Below are positions 1 to 13,335 of a DNA stretch of 64,000 nt, one piece after another. Location of the stretch: NCBI GenBank assembly GCA_029465975.1, contig CM055753.1, positions 4,656,795 to 4,720,794 on the forward strand, written 5' to 3'. The notes under the pieces are model-generated. The model saw nothing but the letters and a program-made list of their open reading frames with translations. It did not search any database and was not told the DNA's origin. This DNA comes from Dallia pectoralis. Lineage: Eukaryota > Chordata > Actinopteri > Esociformes > Umbridae. The translations under genes were made by a program, and so were the position numbers. Position 1 is the stretch's first letter. The number at the start of each line of letters is the position of its first letter.

Positions 1-1198
1 TGTCAACCGCCGATCAAATACATCTATTTGTATATTGCAGACACGATCATTCAAAACGGATTCATCTGTCCGTCACACTTATTTCCAATATTGCTCTGTT
101 CGGTGTCTGTGTAATGTTTACCATCTGAATGTTTTTCTTTCAATTTGCCAGTCTGAGATATGGGTCTGTCCAATCACAAGGGTCCGTTCTCTGCTAGATA
201 GACCCTACCTTTTCCGGTTGAAGTTAATGTCGTTGTGTTTTCCTATTTGCCGTTGTGTTTTCCTATTTGCCGTTGTGTTTTCCTATTTGCCGTTGTGTTT
301 TCCTATTTGCCTTTGTGTTTTCCTATTTGCCGTTGTGTTTTCCTATTTGCCGTTGTGATTTGCACTTCAGGGCCACCGTAGTTTCTGATAGTAAGGTGAT
401 TTCCAAAGCGTAAATTGTGCAGAACTACATTGTGGATGACTGAAGTGTGCTCGTGATAATGAGGGTAATACCGGGGTAATAGCAGCAACATTCTCCAGGA
501 GGTGTGGATGTGTCAGTCATTACCATCAGCTGAAGACATCACAGGCAGAACTACTGGAGATCAATTACAATGGTAAGCCTAAAGAATATGATGCCTTGTA
601 CCCGAATGGGCCTGTATAGTTCTGGAAATGGTATTCTGGACAGATACGACAAAGAGGAACGTGTGCATGGGTGATGGCATAAGGAGTTTGGAGGACAGGA
701 ACTGTCATGACATTCCACCTTGACTGGCTACTAGAGAGGGTGTTGTGATTTTGATGTTTTTGATATTTTCATTCAAGTGGAGGCGGAATTATAAACATTG
801 AACTAATTACAGAAATAATTAAATGGTATTGAACCTCTGAGCTGCTGTATAAAACATAATTTGGTCCAATCAATCCAGACTATTATATCAATTATTGCAG
901 CAGAAATAATGATTAGTATAGGGCTTTAAACCGTCCTCTCTGTGCAGAAGAGAATACTTTCTGTTGGTTCTGTCCGGGTCCTGGAATGATAATTACATCC
1001 TTATAGTAGTCTGATTGGACTTGACAATCTGGGGAATTCGACGGATGAAGGTCGGTCGAAATGACATTTTATTGAGCTCTTCGGCGACTTTTAAACATTT
1101 TTATACGATAATTCTACCTGGAATGTTGCTTCTGAGGAGTTTCAAGTCCCCTGCGCGATGCCACAGTAGAATGAAGAAATGCATTGCAAAAGAAACTA
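1..1198. other. Gene-free flank before the satellite block
   Basis: No open frame here has a recognisable domain, and I see no credible splice-site chain. Apart from the 20-bp repeat at 231-360 it looks like ordinary AT-rich intergenic DNA. The end of this stretch, from about 1199, runs into the first copy of the large tandem unit. Confidence 0.5.
231..360. repeat. 20-bp tandem repeat, about 6.5 copies
   Basis: The 20-base unit cgttgtgttttcctatttgc repeats head to tail with a single substitution in the fifth copy (ctttg for cgttg) and a final half copy. The open frame running through it is a by-product of the repeat. Confidence 0.95.
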
Positions 1199-1289
1199 GA
1201 TAGCGTACAATTTCTGCTGAAATTGTGATGATGTGTGCTTGCGGCCACCCGTAGTCGACTGTTTACTGATGTCAACTGCCAAACTGAGG

Positions 1290-2325
1290 TGACACTGCTG
1301 CTACATGCACCATAGTATGCAATGTGTTAAACCTATCAGTCATTACTCATGAATACACACTGCTACTGCATGCACCATAGTATGCAATGTGTTAAACCTA
1401 TCAGTCAATACTCATGAATAAACACTGCTGCTGCATGCACCATAGTATACAATGTGTTAAACCTATCAGTCAATACTCATGAATAAACACTGCTGCTGCA
1501 TGCACCATAGTATACAATGTGTTAAACCTATCAGTCATTACTCATGAATACACACTACTGCTGCAAGCACCATAGTATACAATGTGTTAAACCTATCAGT
1601 CATTACTCATGAATACACACTGCTGCAACATGCACCATATTATACAATGTGTTAAACCTATCCGTCATTACTGATGAATACACATTGCTGCTGCATGGAC
1701 AATAGTATACAATGTGTTAAACCTATCAGTCATTACTCATGAATACACACTGCTGCTACATGCACCATAGTATGCAATGTGTTAAACCTATCAGTCATTA
1801 CTCATGAATACACACTACTGCTACATGCACCATAGTATACAAATGTGTTAAACCTATCCGTCATTACTCATGAACACACACTGCTGCTACCTGCACCATA
1901 GTATCCAATGTGTTAAACCTATCAGTCATTACTCATACATACACACTGCTGCAAGCACCATAGTATACAATGTGTTAAACCTATCAGTCATTACACATGA
2001 ATACACACTGCTGCTGCAAGCACCATAGTATACAATGTGTTAAACCTATCAGTCATTACTCATAAATACACACTGCTGCTGCAAGCTTTCATAGTATACA
2101 ATGTGTTAAACCACCATAGTATACAAATGTGTTAAACATATCAGTCATTACTCATGAATACACACTGCTGCTACATGCACCATAGTATACAATGTGTTAA
2201 ACCTATCAGTCATTACTCATGAATACACACTGCTGCTACATGTACCATAGTATACAATGTGTTAAACCTATCAGTCATTACTCATGAATACACACTACTG
2301 CTGCATGCACCATAGTAGCATATGA
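1290..2325. repeat. 65-bp minisatellite array, macro-unit 1
   Basis: About 16 copies of a 65-bp unit built around caccatagtatacaatgtg, followed by ttaaacctatcagtcattac and catgaatacacactgctgct. Copies differ by substitutions and short indels, and one is truncated near 2100-2130. Confidence 0.93.
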
Positions 2326-2334
2326 AACAGCATT

Positions 2335-2725
2335 ATAAACTGCTAACGCGATAGCTAGCGCGCTAACGCTAGCTAACATGCTAACGTGTAAACAGAGACC
2401 CAGAGAAAGAAGTTACCCATCCATTCATTGCTGCAGGCTGTCTGAATGTATGCATAAACTTACAGTAGTAGCTAACGCTAGCTAGCGCGCTAACGCTAGC
2501 TAACATGCTAACGATAGCTAGCGCGCTAACGCTAGCTAACATGCTAACGTGTAAACAGAGACCCAGAGAAAGAAGTTACCCATCCATTCATTGCTGCAGG
2601 CTGTCTGAATGTATGCATAAACTTACAGTAGTAGCTAACGCTAGCTAGCGCGCTAACGCTAGCTAACATGCTAACGATAGCTAGCGCGCTAACGCTAGCT
2701 AACATGCTAACGTGTAAACAGAGAC
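2335..2725. repeat. Palindromic GCTAACGCTAGC block, macro-unit 1
   Basis: Dense runs of gctaacgctagctagcgcgc, gctagctaacatgctaacg and related words, many of them self-complementary around ctag and gcgc. They alternate with a conserved spacer (gtaaacagagacccagagaa, then ccatccattcattgctgcag). Equivalent blocks lie at about 4740-5185 and 7210-7645. Confidence 0.88.
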
Positions 2726-3692
2726 CCAGAGAAAGAACTTACCCATTCATTCGTTAATACATTCTTTCTTTGCTGCAGGATATGTCTGTGGCTGTTGATT
2801 GCAGTGTCTGTGGCTGTTGCCTGCCAGCCATGCCTTTGTCAGGAGGACCAGCTGTTCTCATCGATATCAGAGCGCGCTGCCTCCTCCCCCCACCCCTTCC
2901 AGAATGTTCCTACTATTTAGCCAATCAACAACCAGAAAATGCTGCTTCACTGTCTATCATTTCAAAAGATTCAGACATGGTCGTATACTTTTAGCTCTAC
3001 TAACCAGAGTTTTACTCACACAGTTTAAACAATTACATCATGAGAATCCTAAGAACCAGGCGGACATTTTGATGTATAACATGTATCTGTAACCCCAGAA
3101 ATGTAGGCGCTATCACAATTTACAAACGAACAAAAAAACACCAAAAATCGCTTTCAAATTAGAGTGGAGAAAATCACAGTTTCTATGGATGTCTATGGGG
3201 AGGCGCAAGTTGGAAACAAAAGGACATAACGAAATAAATATATATGTTACAGCTTATATTTGAACATTTTGAGTGACAGCACAAATAGATGAACGTTTTG
3301 ATATGCCATTTGTGTGTAAAGGGTTGAAACTCAGGCAGCAGTAGCAGTTTACAAATGTTCTCTACATTTTCTGCTGAATGGGCTCTCACACTCTAGTTTT
3401 GAAGATTCCGTCAATGTATTTCAATGGGAATTAATTAGCGACATTATCGTTAATATTTCGTAAACTACATAACGAAACCTTCTACAAAACAATGCCAACT
3501 AAATAGAGTTCGGGACGCACATTTTGACACCTTTTTTGTCCATCTAGTGCAAAAACTGTGGGAGGAGTAGGGGTGGACAAAAGTGATATAATAATAATAA
3601 CTAGATAGCGTACAATTTCTGCTGAAATTGTGATGATGTGTGCTTGCGGCCACCCGTAGTCGACTGTTTACTGATGTCAACTGCCAAACTGA

Positions 3693-4728
3693 GGTGACAC
3701 TGCTGCTACATGCACCATAGTATGCAATGTGTTAAACCTATCAGTCATTACTCATGAATACACACTGCTACTGCATGCACCATAGTATGCAATGTGTTAA
3801 ACCTATCAGTCAATACTCATGAATAAACACTGCTGCTGCATGCACCATAGTATACAATGTGTTAAACCTATCAGTCAATACTCATGAATAAACACTGCTG
3901 CTGCATGCACCATAGTATACAATGTGTTAAACCTATCAGTCATTACTCATGAATACACTACTGCTGCAAGCACCATAGTATACAATGTGTTAAACCTATC
4001 AGTCATTACTCATGAATACACACTGCCGCAACATGCACCATATTATACAATGTGTTAAACCTATCCGTCATTACTGATGAATACACATTGCTGCTGCATG
4101 GACAATAGTATACAATGTGTTAAACCTATCAGTCATTACTCATGAATACACACTGCTGCTACATGCACCATAGTATGCAATGTGTTAAACCTATCAGTCA
4201 TTACTCATGAATACACACTACTGCTACATGCACCATAGTATACAAATGTGTTAAACCTATCCGTCATTACTCATGAACACACACTGCTGCTACCTGCACC
4301 ATAGTATCCAATGTGTTAAACCTATCAGTCATTACTCATACATACACACTGCTGCAAGCACCATAGTATACAATGTGTTAAACCTATCAGTCATTACACA
4401 TGAATACACACTGCTGCTGCAAGCACCATAGTATACAATGTGTTAAACCTATCAGTCATTACTCATAAATACACACTGCTGCTGCAAGCACCATAGTATA
4501 CAATGTGTTAAACCACCATAGTATACAAATGTGTTAAACATATCAGTCATTACTCATGAATACACACTGCTGCTACATGCACCATAGTATACAATGTGTT
4601 AAACCTATCAGTCATTACTCATGAATACACACTGCTGCTACATGTACCATAGTATACAATGTGTTAAACCTATCAGTCATTACTCATGAATACACACTAC
4701 TGCTGCATGCACCATAGTAGCATATGAA
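3693..4728. repeat. 65-bp minisatellite array, macro-unit 2
   Basis: Same 65-bp unit and same order of variants as the array in macro-unit 1, which shows that the whole array was copied as part of the larger unit. Minor differences include a shortened unit near 3955. Confidence 0.93.
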
Positions 4729-4739
4729 ACAGCATTATA

Positions 4740-5185
4740 AACTGCTAACGCTAGCTAGCGCGCTAACGCTAGCTAACATGCTAACGTGTAAACAGAGACC
4801 CAGAGAAAGAAGTTACCCATCCATTCATTGCTGCAGGCTGTCTGAATGTATGCATAAACTTACAGTAGTAGCTAACGCTAGCTAACATGCTAACGTGTAA
4901 ACAGAGACCCTACCCAACGCTAGCTAACATGCTAACGCTAGCTAGCGCGCTAAGCTAGCTAACATGCTAACGATAGCTAGCTAACATGCTAACATGCTAA
5001 CGTGTAAACAGAGACCCAGAGAAAGAAGTTACCCATCCATTCATTGCTGCAGGCTGTCTGAATGTATGCATAAACTTACAGTAGTAGCTAACGCTAGCTA
5101 GCGCGCTAACGCTAGCTAACATGCTAACGATAGCTAGCGCGCTAACGCTAGCTAACATGCTAACGTGTAAACAGAGACCCAGAGA
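4740..5185. repeat. Palindromic GCTAACGCTAGC block, macro-unit 2
   Basis: As in macro-unit 1 but internally rearranged, with an extra partial subrepeat around 4885-4990. This block varies more between copies than the flanking non-repetitive 900 bp. Confidence 0.85.
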
Positions 5186-6159
5186 AAGAACTTACCCATT
5201 CATTCGTTAATACATTCTTTCTTTGCTGCAGGATATGTCTGTGGCTGTTGATTGCAGTGTCTGTGGCTGTTGCCTGCCAGCCATGCCTTTGTCAGGAGGA
5301 CCAGCTGTTCTCATCGATATCAGAGCGCGCTGCCTCCTCCCCCCCCCCTTCCAGAATGTTCCTACTATTTAGCCAATCAACAACCAGAAAATGCTGCTTC
5401 ACTGTCTATCATTTCAAAAGATTCAGACATGGTCGTATACTTTTAGCTCTACTAACCAGAGTTTTACTCACACAGTTTAAACAATTACATCATGAGAATC
5501 CTAAGAACCAGGCGGACATTTTGATGTATAACATGTATCTGTAACCCCAGAAATGTAGGCGCTATCACAATTTACAAACGAACAAAAAAACACCAAAAAT
5601 CGCTTTCAAATTAGAGTGGAGAAAATCACAGTTTCTATGGATGTCTATGGGGAGGCGCAAGTTGGAAACAAAAGGACATAACGAAATAAATATATATGTT
5701 ACAGCTTATATTTGAACATTTTGAGTGACAGCACAAATAGATGAACGTTTTGATATGCCATTTGTGTGTAAAGGGTTGAAACTCAGGCAGCAGTAGCAGT
5801 TTACAAATGTTCTCTACATTTTCTGCTGAATGGGCTCTCACACTCTAGTTTTGAAGATTCCGTCAATGTATTTCAATGGGAATTAATTAGCGACATTATC
5901 GTTAATATTTCGTAAACTACATAACGAAACCTTCTACAAAACAATGCCAACTAAATAGAGTTCGGGACGCACATTTTGACACCTTTTTTGTCCATCTAGT
6001 GCAAAAACTGTGGGAGGAGTAGGGGTGGACAAAAGTGATAATAATAATAATAATAACTAGATAATACAATTTCTGCTGAAATTGTGATGATGTGTACAAT
6101 TTCTGCTTGCGGCCACCCGTAGTCGACTGTTTACTGATGTCAACTGCCAAACTGAGGTG

Positions 6160-7190
6160 ACACTGCTGCTACATGCACCATAGTATGCAATGTGTTAAAC
6201 CTATCAGTCATTACTCATGAATACACACTGCTGCTGCAAGCACCATAGTATGCAATGTGTTAAACCTATCAGTCATTACTCATGAATACACACTGCTGCT
6301 GCACCATAGTATACAATGTGTTAAACCTATCAGTCATTACTCATGAATACACACACTGCTGCATGCACCATAGTATACAATGTGTTAAACCTATCAGTCA
6401 TTACTCATGAATACACACTACTGCTGCAATGCACCATAGTATACAATGTGTTAAACCTATCAGTCATTACTCATGAATACACACTGCTGCTGCATGCACC
6501 ATAGTATACAATGTGTTAAACCTATCAGTCATTACTGATGAATACACATTGCTGCTGCATGGACAATAGTATACAATGTGTTAAACCTATCAGTCATTAC
6601 TCATGAATACACACTGCTGCTACATGCACCATAGTATGCAATGTGTTAAACCTATCAGTCATTACTCATGAATACACACTACTGCTACATGCACCATAGT
6701 ATACAAATGTGTTAAACCTATCCGTCATTACTCATGAACACACACTGCTGCTACCTGCACCATAGTATCCAATGTGTTAAACAATGTGTTACCTATCAGT
6801 CATTACTCATACATACACACTGCTGCAAGCACCATAGTATACAATGTGTTAAACCTATCAGTCATTACACATGAATACACACTGCTGCTGCAAGCACCAT
6901 AGTATACAATGTGTTAAACCTATCAGTCATTACTCATAAATACACACTGCTGCTGCAAGTTTCATAGTATACAATGTGTTAAACCACCATAGTATACAAA
7001 TGTGTTAAACATATCAGTCATTACTCATGAATACACACTGCTGCTACATGCACCATAGTATACAATGTGTTAAACCTATCAGTCATTACTCATGAATACA
7101 CACTGCTGCTACATGTACCATAGTATACAATGTGTTAAACCTATCAGTCATTACTCATGAATACACACTACTGCTGCATGCACCATAGTA
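6160..7190. repeat. 65-bp minisatellite array, macro-unit 3
   Basis: Third copy of the 65-bp array. The first few units differ in order from copies 1 and 2, and a small internal duplication (aatgtgttaaacaatgtgtt) is visible near 6775. Confidence 0.92.
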
Positions 7191-7209
7191 GCATATGAAA
7201 CAGCATTAT

Positions 7210-7645
7210 AAACTGCTAACGCTAGCTAGCGCGCTAACGCTAGCTAACATGCTAACGTGTAAACAGAGACCCAGAGAAAGAAGTTACCCATCCATTCATT
7301 GCTGCAGGCTGTCTGAATGTATGCATAAACTTACAGTAGTAGCTAAGTAGCTAACATGCTAACGATAGCTAGCGCGCTAACGCTAGCTAACATGCTAACG
7401 TGTAAACAGAACCCGTTACCCATCCATTCAGCTAGGCTGTCGCTAAAACGCTAGCTAACATGCTAACGTGTAAACAGAGACCCAGAGAAAGAAGTTACCC
7501 ATCCATTCATTGCTGCAGGCTGTCTGAATGTATGCATAAACTTACAGTAGTAGCTAACGCTAGCTAGCGCGCTAACGCTAGCTAACATGCTAACGATAGC
7601 TAGCGCGCTAACGCTAGCTAACATGCTAACGTGTAAACAGAGACC
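7210..7645. repeat. Palindromic GCTAACGCTAGC block, macro-unit 3
   Basis: Third copy of the block, with its own internal rearrangement around 7340-7450, where spacer fragments are shortened (for example gtgtaaacagaacccgttac). Confidence 0.85.
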
Positions 7646-8514
7646 CAGAGAAAGAACTTACCCATTCATTCGTTAATACATTCTTTCTTTGCTGCAGGAT
7701 ATGTCTGTGGCTGTTGATTGCAGTGTCTGTGGCTGTTGCCTGCCAGCCATGCCTTTGTCAGGAGGACCAGCTGTTCTCATCGATATCAGAGCGCGCTGCC
7801 TCCTCCCCCCACCCCTTCCAGAATGTTCCTACTATTTAGCCAATCAACAACCAGAAAATGCTGCTTCACTGTCTATCATTTCAAAAGATTCAGACATGGT
7901 CGTATACTTTTAGCTCTACTAACCAGAGTTTTACTCACACAGTTTAAACAATTACATCATGAGAATCCTAAGAACCAGGCGGACATTTTGATGTATAACA
8001 TGTATCTGTAACCCCAGAAATGTAGGCGCTATCACAATTTACAAACGAACAAAAAAACACCAAAAATCGCTTTCAAATTAGAGTGGAGAAAATCACAGTT
8101 TCTATGGATGTCTATGGGGAGGCGCAAGTTGGAAACAAAAGGACATAACGAAATAAATATATATGTTACAGCTTATATTTGAACATTTTGAGTGACAGCA
8201 CAAATAGATGAACGTTTTGATATGCCATTTGTGTGTAAAGGGTTGAAACTCAGGCAGCAGTAGCAGTTTACAAATGTTCTCTACATTTTCTGCTGAATGG
8301 GCTCTCACACTCTAGTTTTGAAGATTCCGTCAATGTATTTCAATGGGAATTAATTAGCGACATTATCGTTAATATTTCGTAAACTACATAACGAAACCTT
8401 CTACAAAACAATGCCAACTAAATAGAGTTCGGGACGCACATTTTGACACCTTTTTTGTCCATCTAGTGCAAAAACTGTGGGAGGAGTAGGGGTGGACAAA
8501 AGTGATATAATAAT

Positions 8515-8645
8515 AATAATAATAATAATATATATGTGAGATTACAATATGTGTCCTTGACCATAGTCAAGCACACATAATAATAATAATATATATGTGA
8601 GATTACAATATGTGTCCTTGACCATAGTCAAGCACACATAATACG
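8515..8645. repeat. (taa)n tract and ~61-bp direct duplication
   Basis: A (taa)n tract is followed by two copies of a ~61-bp segment containing gagattacaatatgtgtcct and tgaccatagtcaagcacac. It marks the right edge of the macrosatellite. Confidence 0.85.
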
Positions 8646-8830
8646 TCAAGGTCTGGATCGATTAGAGTGCTGAGCGAACAGAACAATCAGTGCTCTTTAC
8701 GTGTTGGATCCTGGAGAAATGAGCAGGAGTAAAGACCCAAGCGACTTTGACAAGAGCCTAATTATTATGGCCAACTCGCTGTTCTGTTAATGGGCAGGTG
8801 GTCATAATGTTTTGGCTCATGTGGGGGGAG
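8646..8830 (+). mobile_element. Internally deleted Tc1/mariner-like relic
   Basis: From 8718 the plus strand reads ATG then SRSKDPSDFDKSLIIMANSL. This resembles the N-terminal helix-turn-helix start of fish Tc1-type transposases (SDFDKGQIVMARRLG type, from memory). It ends in gtggtcataatgttttggct, a phrase I associate with the ends of such elements. The DDE catalytic core is absent, so this is a dead, internally deleted copy. Confidence 0.6.
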
Positions 8831-11800
8831 AGAAAGAAGAAGAGAGAAATTACAACAAACGTAAAATAAGTTTTACATGGTGAAGAAGAAAGCTGTGTGA
8901 CTCTTCTGTTTTCTATCTCCTGGCCTGGCTGCATCAGCAGTTTTCCCTCGACTTTTCCCAACATCTTTCCTCTGAATCTGTGACCGAAGCTTACCCAAGA
9001 ACTGTCAGATACCAACATTTGTTTTTGTTCAATTTTATAACCTGTCACTTTGGAATTAATATTAGCATAAAAACATGTTATATAAATGGCATTTTGTATG
9101 TACGTAACTAAAACAAAAGTTTTGGGTCACGTGAAAAGTTCACTAGATTTTATATTAATTATCACATACTTGGAGAACATGTGGTTGTAGTGCAAATAGT
9201 AAATATGTGTGCAGTAGGCATATATGTAAAGGTTGAAACTGGTGTGCGTTCATAATAATCATAATGTCCACACCTGTCACGTGCTGTGCTGTCACAGGGT
9301 GGTTAGGGGAGAGCACTCCTGTGTATAATGTTGATTAGGAGCACAGCTGTTTTGGGTTTAGCTAAGCACCGGGCATAGGTTAGTTAATCAATGACTATTT
9401 AAGGTCTCTGGTTAGGTTCACGGTTGCTGTTTATTTATTTTCTATGTTAGTCTTCCAGAGATAACTCAGATTGTTGCCACAATAACACAATTCCCGCTGC
9501 CCTGAAATCTGTCACTGTGGTCTGCCTGTGGAGCTCACGATGGTCCAATATTCACCCTCAGTTTCTCCAAGAACTAATAACTCAACTGGTCCGGCTCGGA
9601 AATCACCCCTCACTCGATCACAGCAACAGCAGTGTCGTTCTCCTTTTCTCCTTCAACAAGCCTGGAATATTGCACGCATTTATTCTTCGGAGCCAGAATT
9701 GTGAACATCTGTGTGTGGGATTGTCAGGGTAATATTTAATGTTCCACAGCTTGTCAGACACCAGACTCTCTTCTCGTTCTCTCGGACCAAGACAGGTTTT
9801 TTCTCACCTCATTTTGTCTGTCTGTCCTACAATATTTTTCCCTGCTCCCCATTTCTTTATTTCAAGTGTCTAACACTTTAACACAGTCTTTTACACTGAA
9901 CACACACATTTAACCCAGCTTAACACACTACGACGTTGTATCTATAAATATTTTAAAGATAATCATTTCAAGATATCTAGACTGTATGTTTAACCAGTTT
10001 TAAAGGAGTTATTCCATATGTATTTGTAACATGAACTACCAATTTGACAACACTCCTGAGGTGTTATATACCGGTATTTCATATTTTTTACATTACTATC
10101 CATATACCCCTCACCCTCTTAGTATAATTTATATTGTTCTATTCTTATGTTGTATGTAAGCACCTTCCTGCCAAAGTAAATTCCTTGTACTATGTTCATA
10201 CATTCATGGCGAATAAACACTTTTCTGATTGTTTCTGTTCTCGCGTTTGCTTTGGAGCTGATTGTTAAAATTTCATTAAGATTAATTGTGTTCTTGTCGC
10301 TCCACATTTTCCACATTAAACGCCACATTCAGTTTTTTTCGGCCTGTGGAGGTGGAGCAGAGATGCTTTTCTTTTGCTGGGGAGGGAGAGCTCGGATCTG
10401 ATTGGCTGAGCCCGAACCCGCCCGGTGTAATGACTTCCACTTTATTTAGTCGGTTCATCTACCAGTCATTTTTTCACCGGTGATGACTCCTGTCCTTTCA
10501 ATGATAATAAGTTGTCTAGTCATCTGTCGTAATCAGAACGTGTGTTAAGCAGACGACAGATAACAACGATTAGCTACACCTGCAAACTCCAATACGAGCG
10601 TTAACGAATCAAGGGTGTCCTCAAACAGAACAACATCCCCAGTTTGTGCAGTCCACTAGGGTGGAATTAGTAGCTATTTGGAATTGGAACACAACCACTG
10701 CGTTTCCTCCGATGTAACATCCCCGTGCGCATAATTAATAGGAACCTGGTGTGTCATGTTGTCTCACAGGCAGATATGAGCTGCGCGGTGCTGAAGCCAC
10801 GGCGTCTCCAGCTTTCACAGCTAGAGTGACGGCATAAAATTAGCATGGCCTTTAAGGAAAATGAAAGGGCACGGGCAACTGCTGCTGTGAGTCAACGTGT
10901 ATCCCGGCGGCTATAGCGCGTGGGTTGCGCGTGAGATTGTTGTGCAAAAGCTGGTTAAGTAACATTGCGAAAATGATCTATGGAATGTCAGGTGACATTA
11001 AGGTGTTGTGAAAGAAGTTGCTTCTCATGCCATCTTTGTGGCCCGATGTGATTGCCACTAACCATTCACATCAATGAACAATGCAAATCCACTAAACATG
11101 TACATCCATCAACTAATCACACATCTTAACCATTCACATCCATTAACTAATCAAATCCATGTCGACCGACGTTCGTCTCCACTTTCCCCATTGCGGCAGT
11201 AAGCCCTATGTGTAACATAATTTAAAAGCTGTTAGCCAAATGTTTGACTTGAAGCTTACCATGGCACACTGTATGTGGGTGCCACAAAGCTTTGTGAACA
11301 CTGCTGATGTAATGTGCTGTATGGTGACACTGCTGGCCAGGAACTAAATCCATTACAAAACAGTTATTTCTAACTCACACTGTGCTTAATTAAACCACTT
11401 CCGTGTCAGTCCTTTCAATGTCTTGGACATAAACACTTGCCTGATGGATGCAAGGCTCCTGCTGAGTCATCATGGTGTCTCAGACATGCCATGCAGAGAG
11501 AGAGAGAGTGAGAGGAAGAGAGAGAGGGGGGAGATCCGCTGTGTCAGGATTGGATTGCATAGTAGGAAAGATGGCCTGAATAATATTACTTTGATCATAA
11601 CTTGGTATTTTATTTTGCTTTCTATGAAGTATAAGATGTCAATGACAGCAATCCTTCATTTGCCTGGCTTGGTTTGACAACTTTTTTTTTACAAATACCA
11701 TTAGTCATAGGAGCAAAGATTAACCAAAATGAACCATTTTGACACATAAAGTTCAAGTCAACTGAAAGTAGCTCTTCAGTGTCACTTAGTTGGAAAATGC

Positions 11801-13040
11801 TGCAAGCAAACCTTGGTGTCGGTCCCACAACTTCATGGGATTGCGTTACAAGAATTGTGCCAAAAATGGAGAACCAAATAAATCATTGTAGGGTAGTCAG
11901 ACTGTGGAGGAAAAGCTACTCTCCAATCAACACTTTGTCCTTTACAGCGATGCGTGAAATGAATTTATAAGGATTGGCAAAACCACTGATTTTCATATTA
12001 CCAAGTTGTGTATTCAAATACTGATACGGATACGAACAAGATAAGTCTTCTTGGCTTTTGACACATATCACGTTTTGCTTCATTACTGTTCAGTCCATTG
12101 AAATCCCTCCAAATCGAGTAGTGGTGAATATCACGTAGGGTTGTGTTAAACCTATCATGTGTCCATATCTTCAACAATACTGACACTTTAATTCAGAGAA
12201 ATCTACAGAATACAGTTAGAGAATGTATATTTCTCATCAGCCAGCATTATAGTAGTTGAATGCTCGAGGAACGGGCAGTCACATGTTTGTTAGCAATTTC
12301 TAAACAGAGGACCACTTCTTCAAGCCTTGTGGGGGTAGTCGTACAGTAGAAAAAGAAATATTCCCTAAAGCAGTGACATCCTTAACACCTACAGGGGGAG
12401 AAAAACAACGTGCTATTTTGGAGTTGGTTGAACTGTACTTGTATTGGATTATTTCTGGAAGGTTGCCTGAGCAACATATGAGCCAATGAGAACAACTATT
12501 TACAGCTTTGGGAGCAGACAGAACAGAATGATGGAACAGGGGGGAAAAGATAAAGGGGAACAAAGGAGGGAGAAGACCAAGTGGGAGAGAGTAGAGATAT
12601 ACAGTATGGTGGAACATGAAGTGAAGAAGAGAAGTGACGCAACTTCAAAAGATTTATAGTGTGTCCATTTTGCCTGGTTGGAGTTTTAGGTTTAGTCTAG
12701 TCGGTTGAAAACAGCAAAATATCTATCACTATTTCAAACATTATAATTTTTTATACAACAGACAGTTGTTGATAGCATTACAGACTAGATTTGCTGATGT
12801 GAAATTGGGCCCTCGTGACAGAAGGCAATTATACCGTAACTCGTCTATTAACTTGTGAACAAATACCGGGTTCACATGCCTAACAGAGAAATCAACAGAG
12901 ACAAGATAAATAGCTCAGACACCATCTAGTGGGGAAGTAAAGTAGTGCATTTCCGGTAAGAGGAAATGACGTAACAACTGACTTGCTTTGGCACCAATCA
13001 GAAACCACTGCACAGAATTCGAAAGGCAACAAGAAATGAC
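8831..13040. other. Intergenic region upstream of sgo1
   Basis: No exon chain or recognisable protein is visible. It contains LINE 3'-end relics near 10.1 kb and a GA-rich low-complexity patch around 11490-11530. The last few hundred bases before 13131 include the sgo1 promoter by position, but I see no clear TATA box. Confidence 0.45.
10020..10240 (+). mobile_element. LINE (L2-like) 3'-end relic
   Basis: The segment includes ccctcaccctcttagtata, taaattccttgtactatg and catggcgaataaacactttt followed by tctgatt. A close relative lies at 13690-13905, and the aataaa plus ctgatt ending is typical of fish L2-type LINE tails. No coding part remains. Confidence 0.55.
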
Positions 13041-13130
13041 CGGAGTTCATACTAGTTGCGTTATCAGAATTCTCTGTAAAATACACATTTTTTTTAATAT
13101 TGTTTCACTCAACGGGTTTTAGCGGTGCAG
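13041..13130 (+). promoter_or_regulatory. sgo1: Probable non-coding first exon of sgo1
   Basis: A strong donor (cggtgcag then gtaagt) is placed at 13130/13131, about 200 bp before the start codon at 13336. This fits a 5' UTR exon spliced to the ATG exon. The acceptor of the ATG exon lies between 13131 and 13335 and I could not fix it; the transcription start is also unknown. Confidence 0.5.
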
Positions 13131-13335
13131 GTAAGTCAACATTTTAACGTCGATGTATGGTATAATACCGTTACTGCATAATTTAGATGGATAACGTTAG
13201 CTAACTCGACCAAGCTTCCACCCACCGTAGGGGTAAAGCGGATCGAGGACAACAACATTTAGTATTATCAACGAGTTAGATTTCCAATAATTATTCTTCA
13301 TCAATCGCCTTGTGCCGTATCCAATACTGTTAGCA

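Larger units (their letters stand above)
1199..8525. repeat. Macrosatellite: three copies of a ~2.4-kb unit
   Basis: A composite unit repeats three times head to tail, at about 1199-3600, 3601-6057 and 6058-8525. Each copy has the same order: a short leader (gcggccacccgtagtcgac), an array of 65-bp repeats, a palindrome-rich GCTAACGCTAGC block, then about 900 bp of non-repetitive sequence ending in a (taa)n tract. The third copy has a small leader rearrangement. Small ORFs recur once per unit only because the unit recurs; none has a recognisable domain or signal. The near-identity of the 900-bp parts suggests recent amplification or homogenisation (inference). Confidence 0.93.

Noticed and set aside
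1309..2325. Possible CRISPR-like array in the 65-bp repeats
   Set aside because: There are no unique spacers between repeats, the whole 65-bp unit is conserved, and the genome is eukaryotic.
2770..2994. 74-97 codon frames repeated in each macro-unit
   Set aside because: They recur only because the 2.4-kb unit recurs; no splice context, signal or domain, and copy 2 (5248-5544) is altered by a C-tract length change.
9290..9760. Possible solo LTR starting tgtcacagggtggtt
   Set aside because: It has a TATTTAAG-like motif, but I could not find a matching CA end or a target-site duplication.
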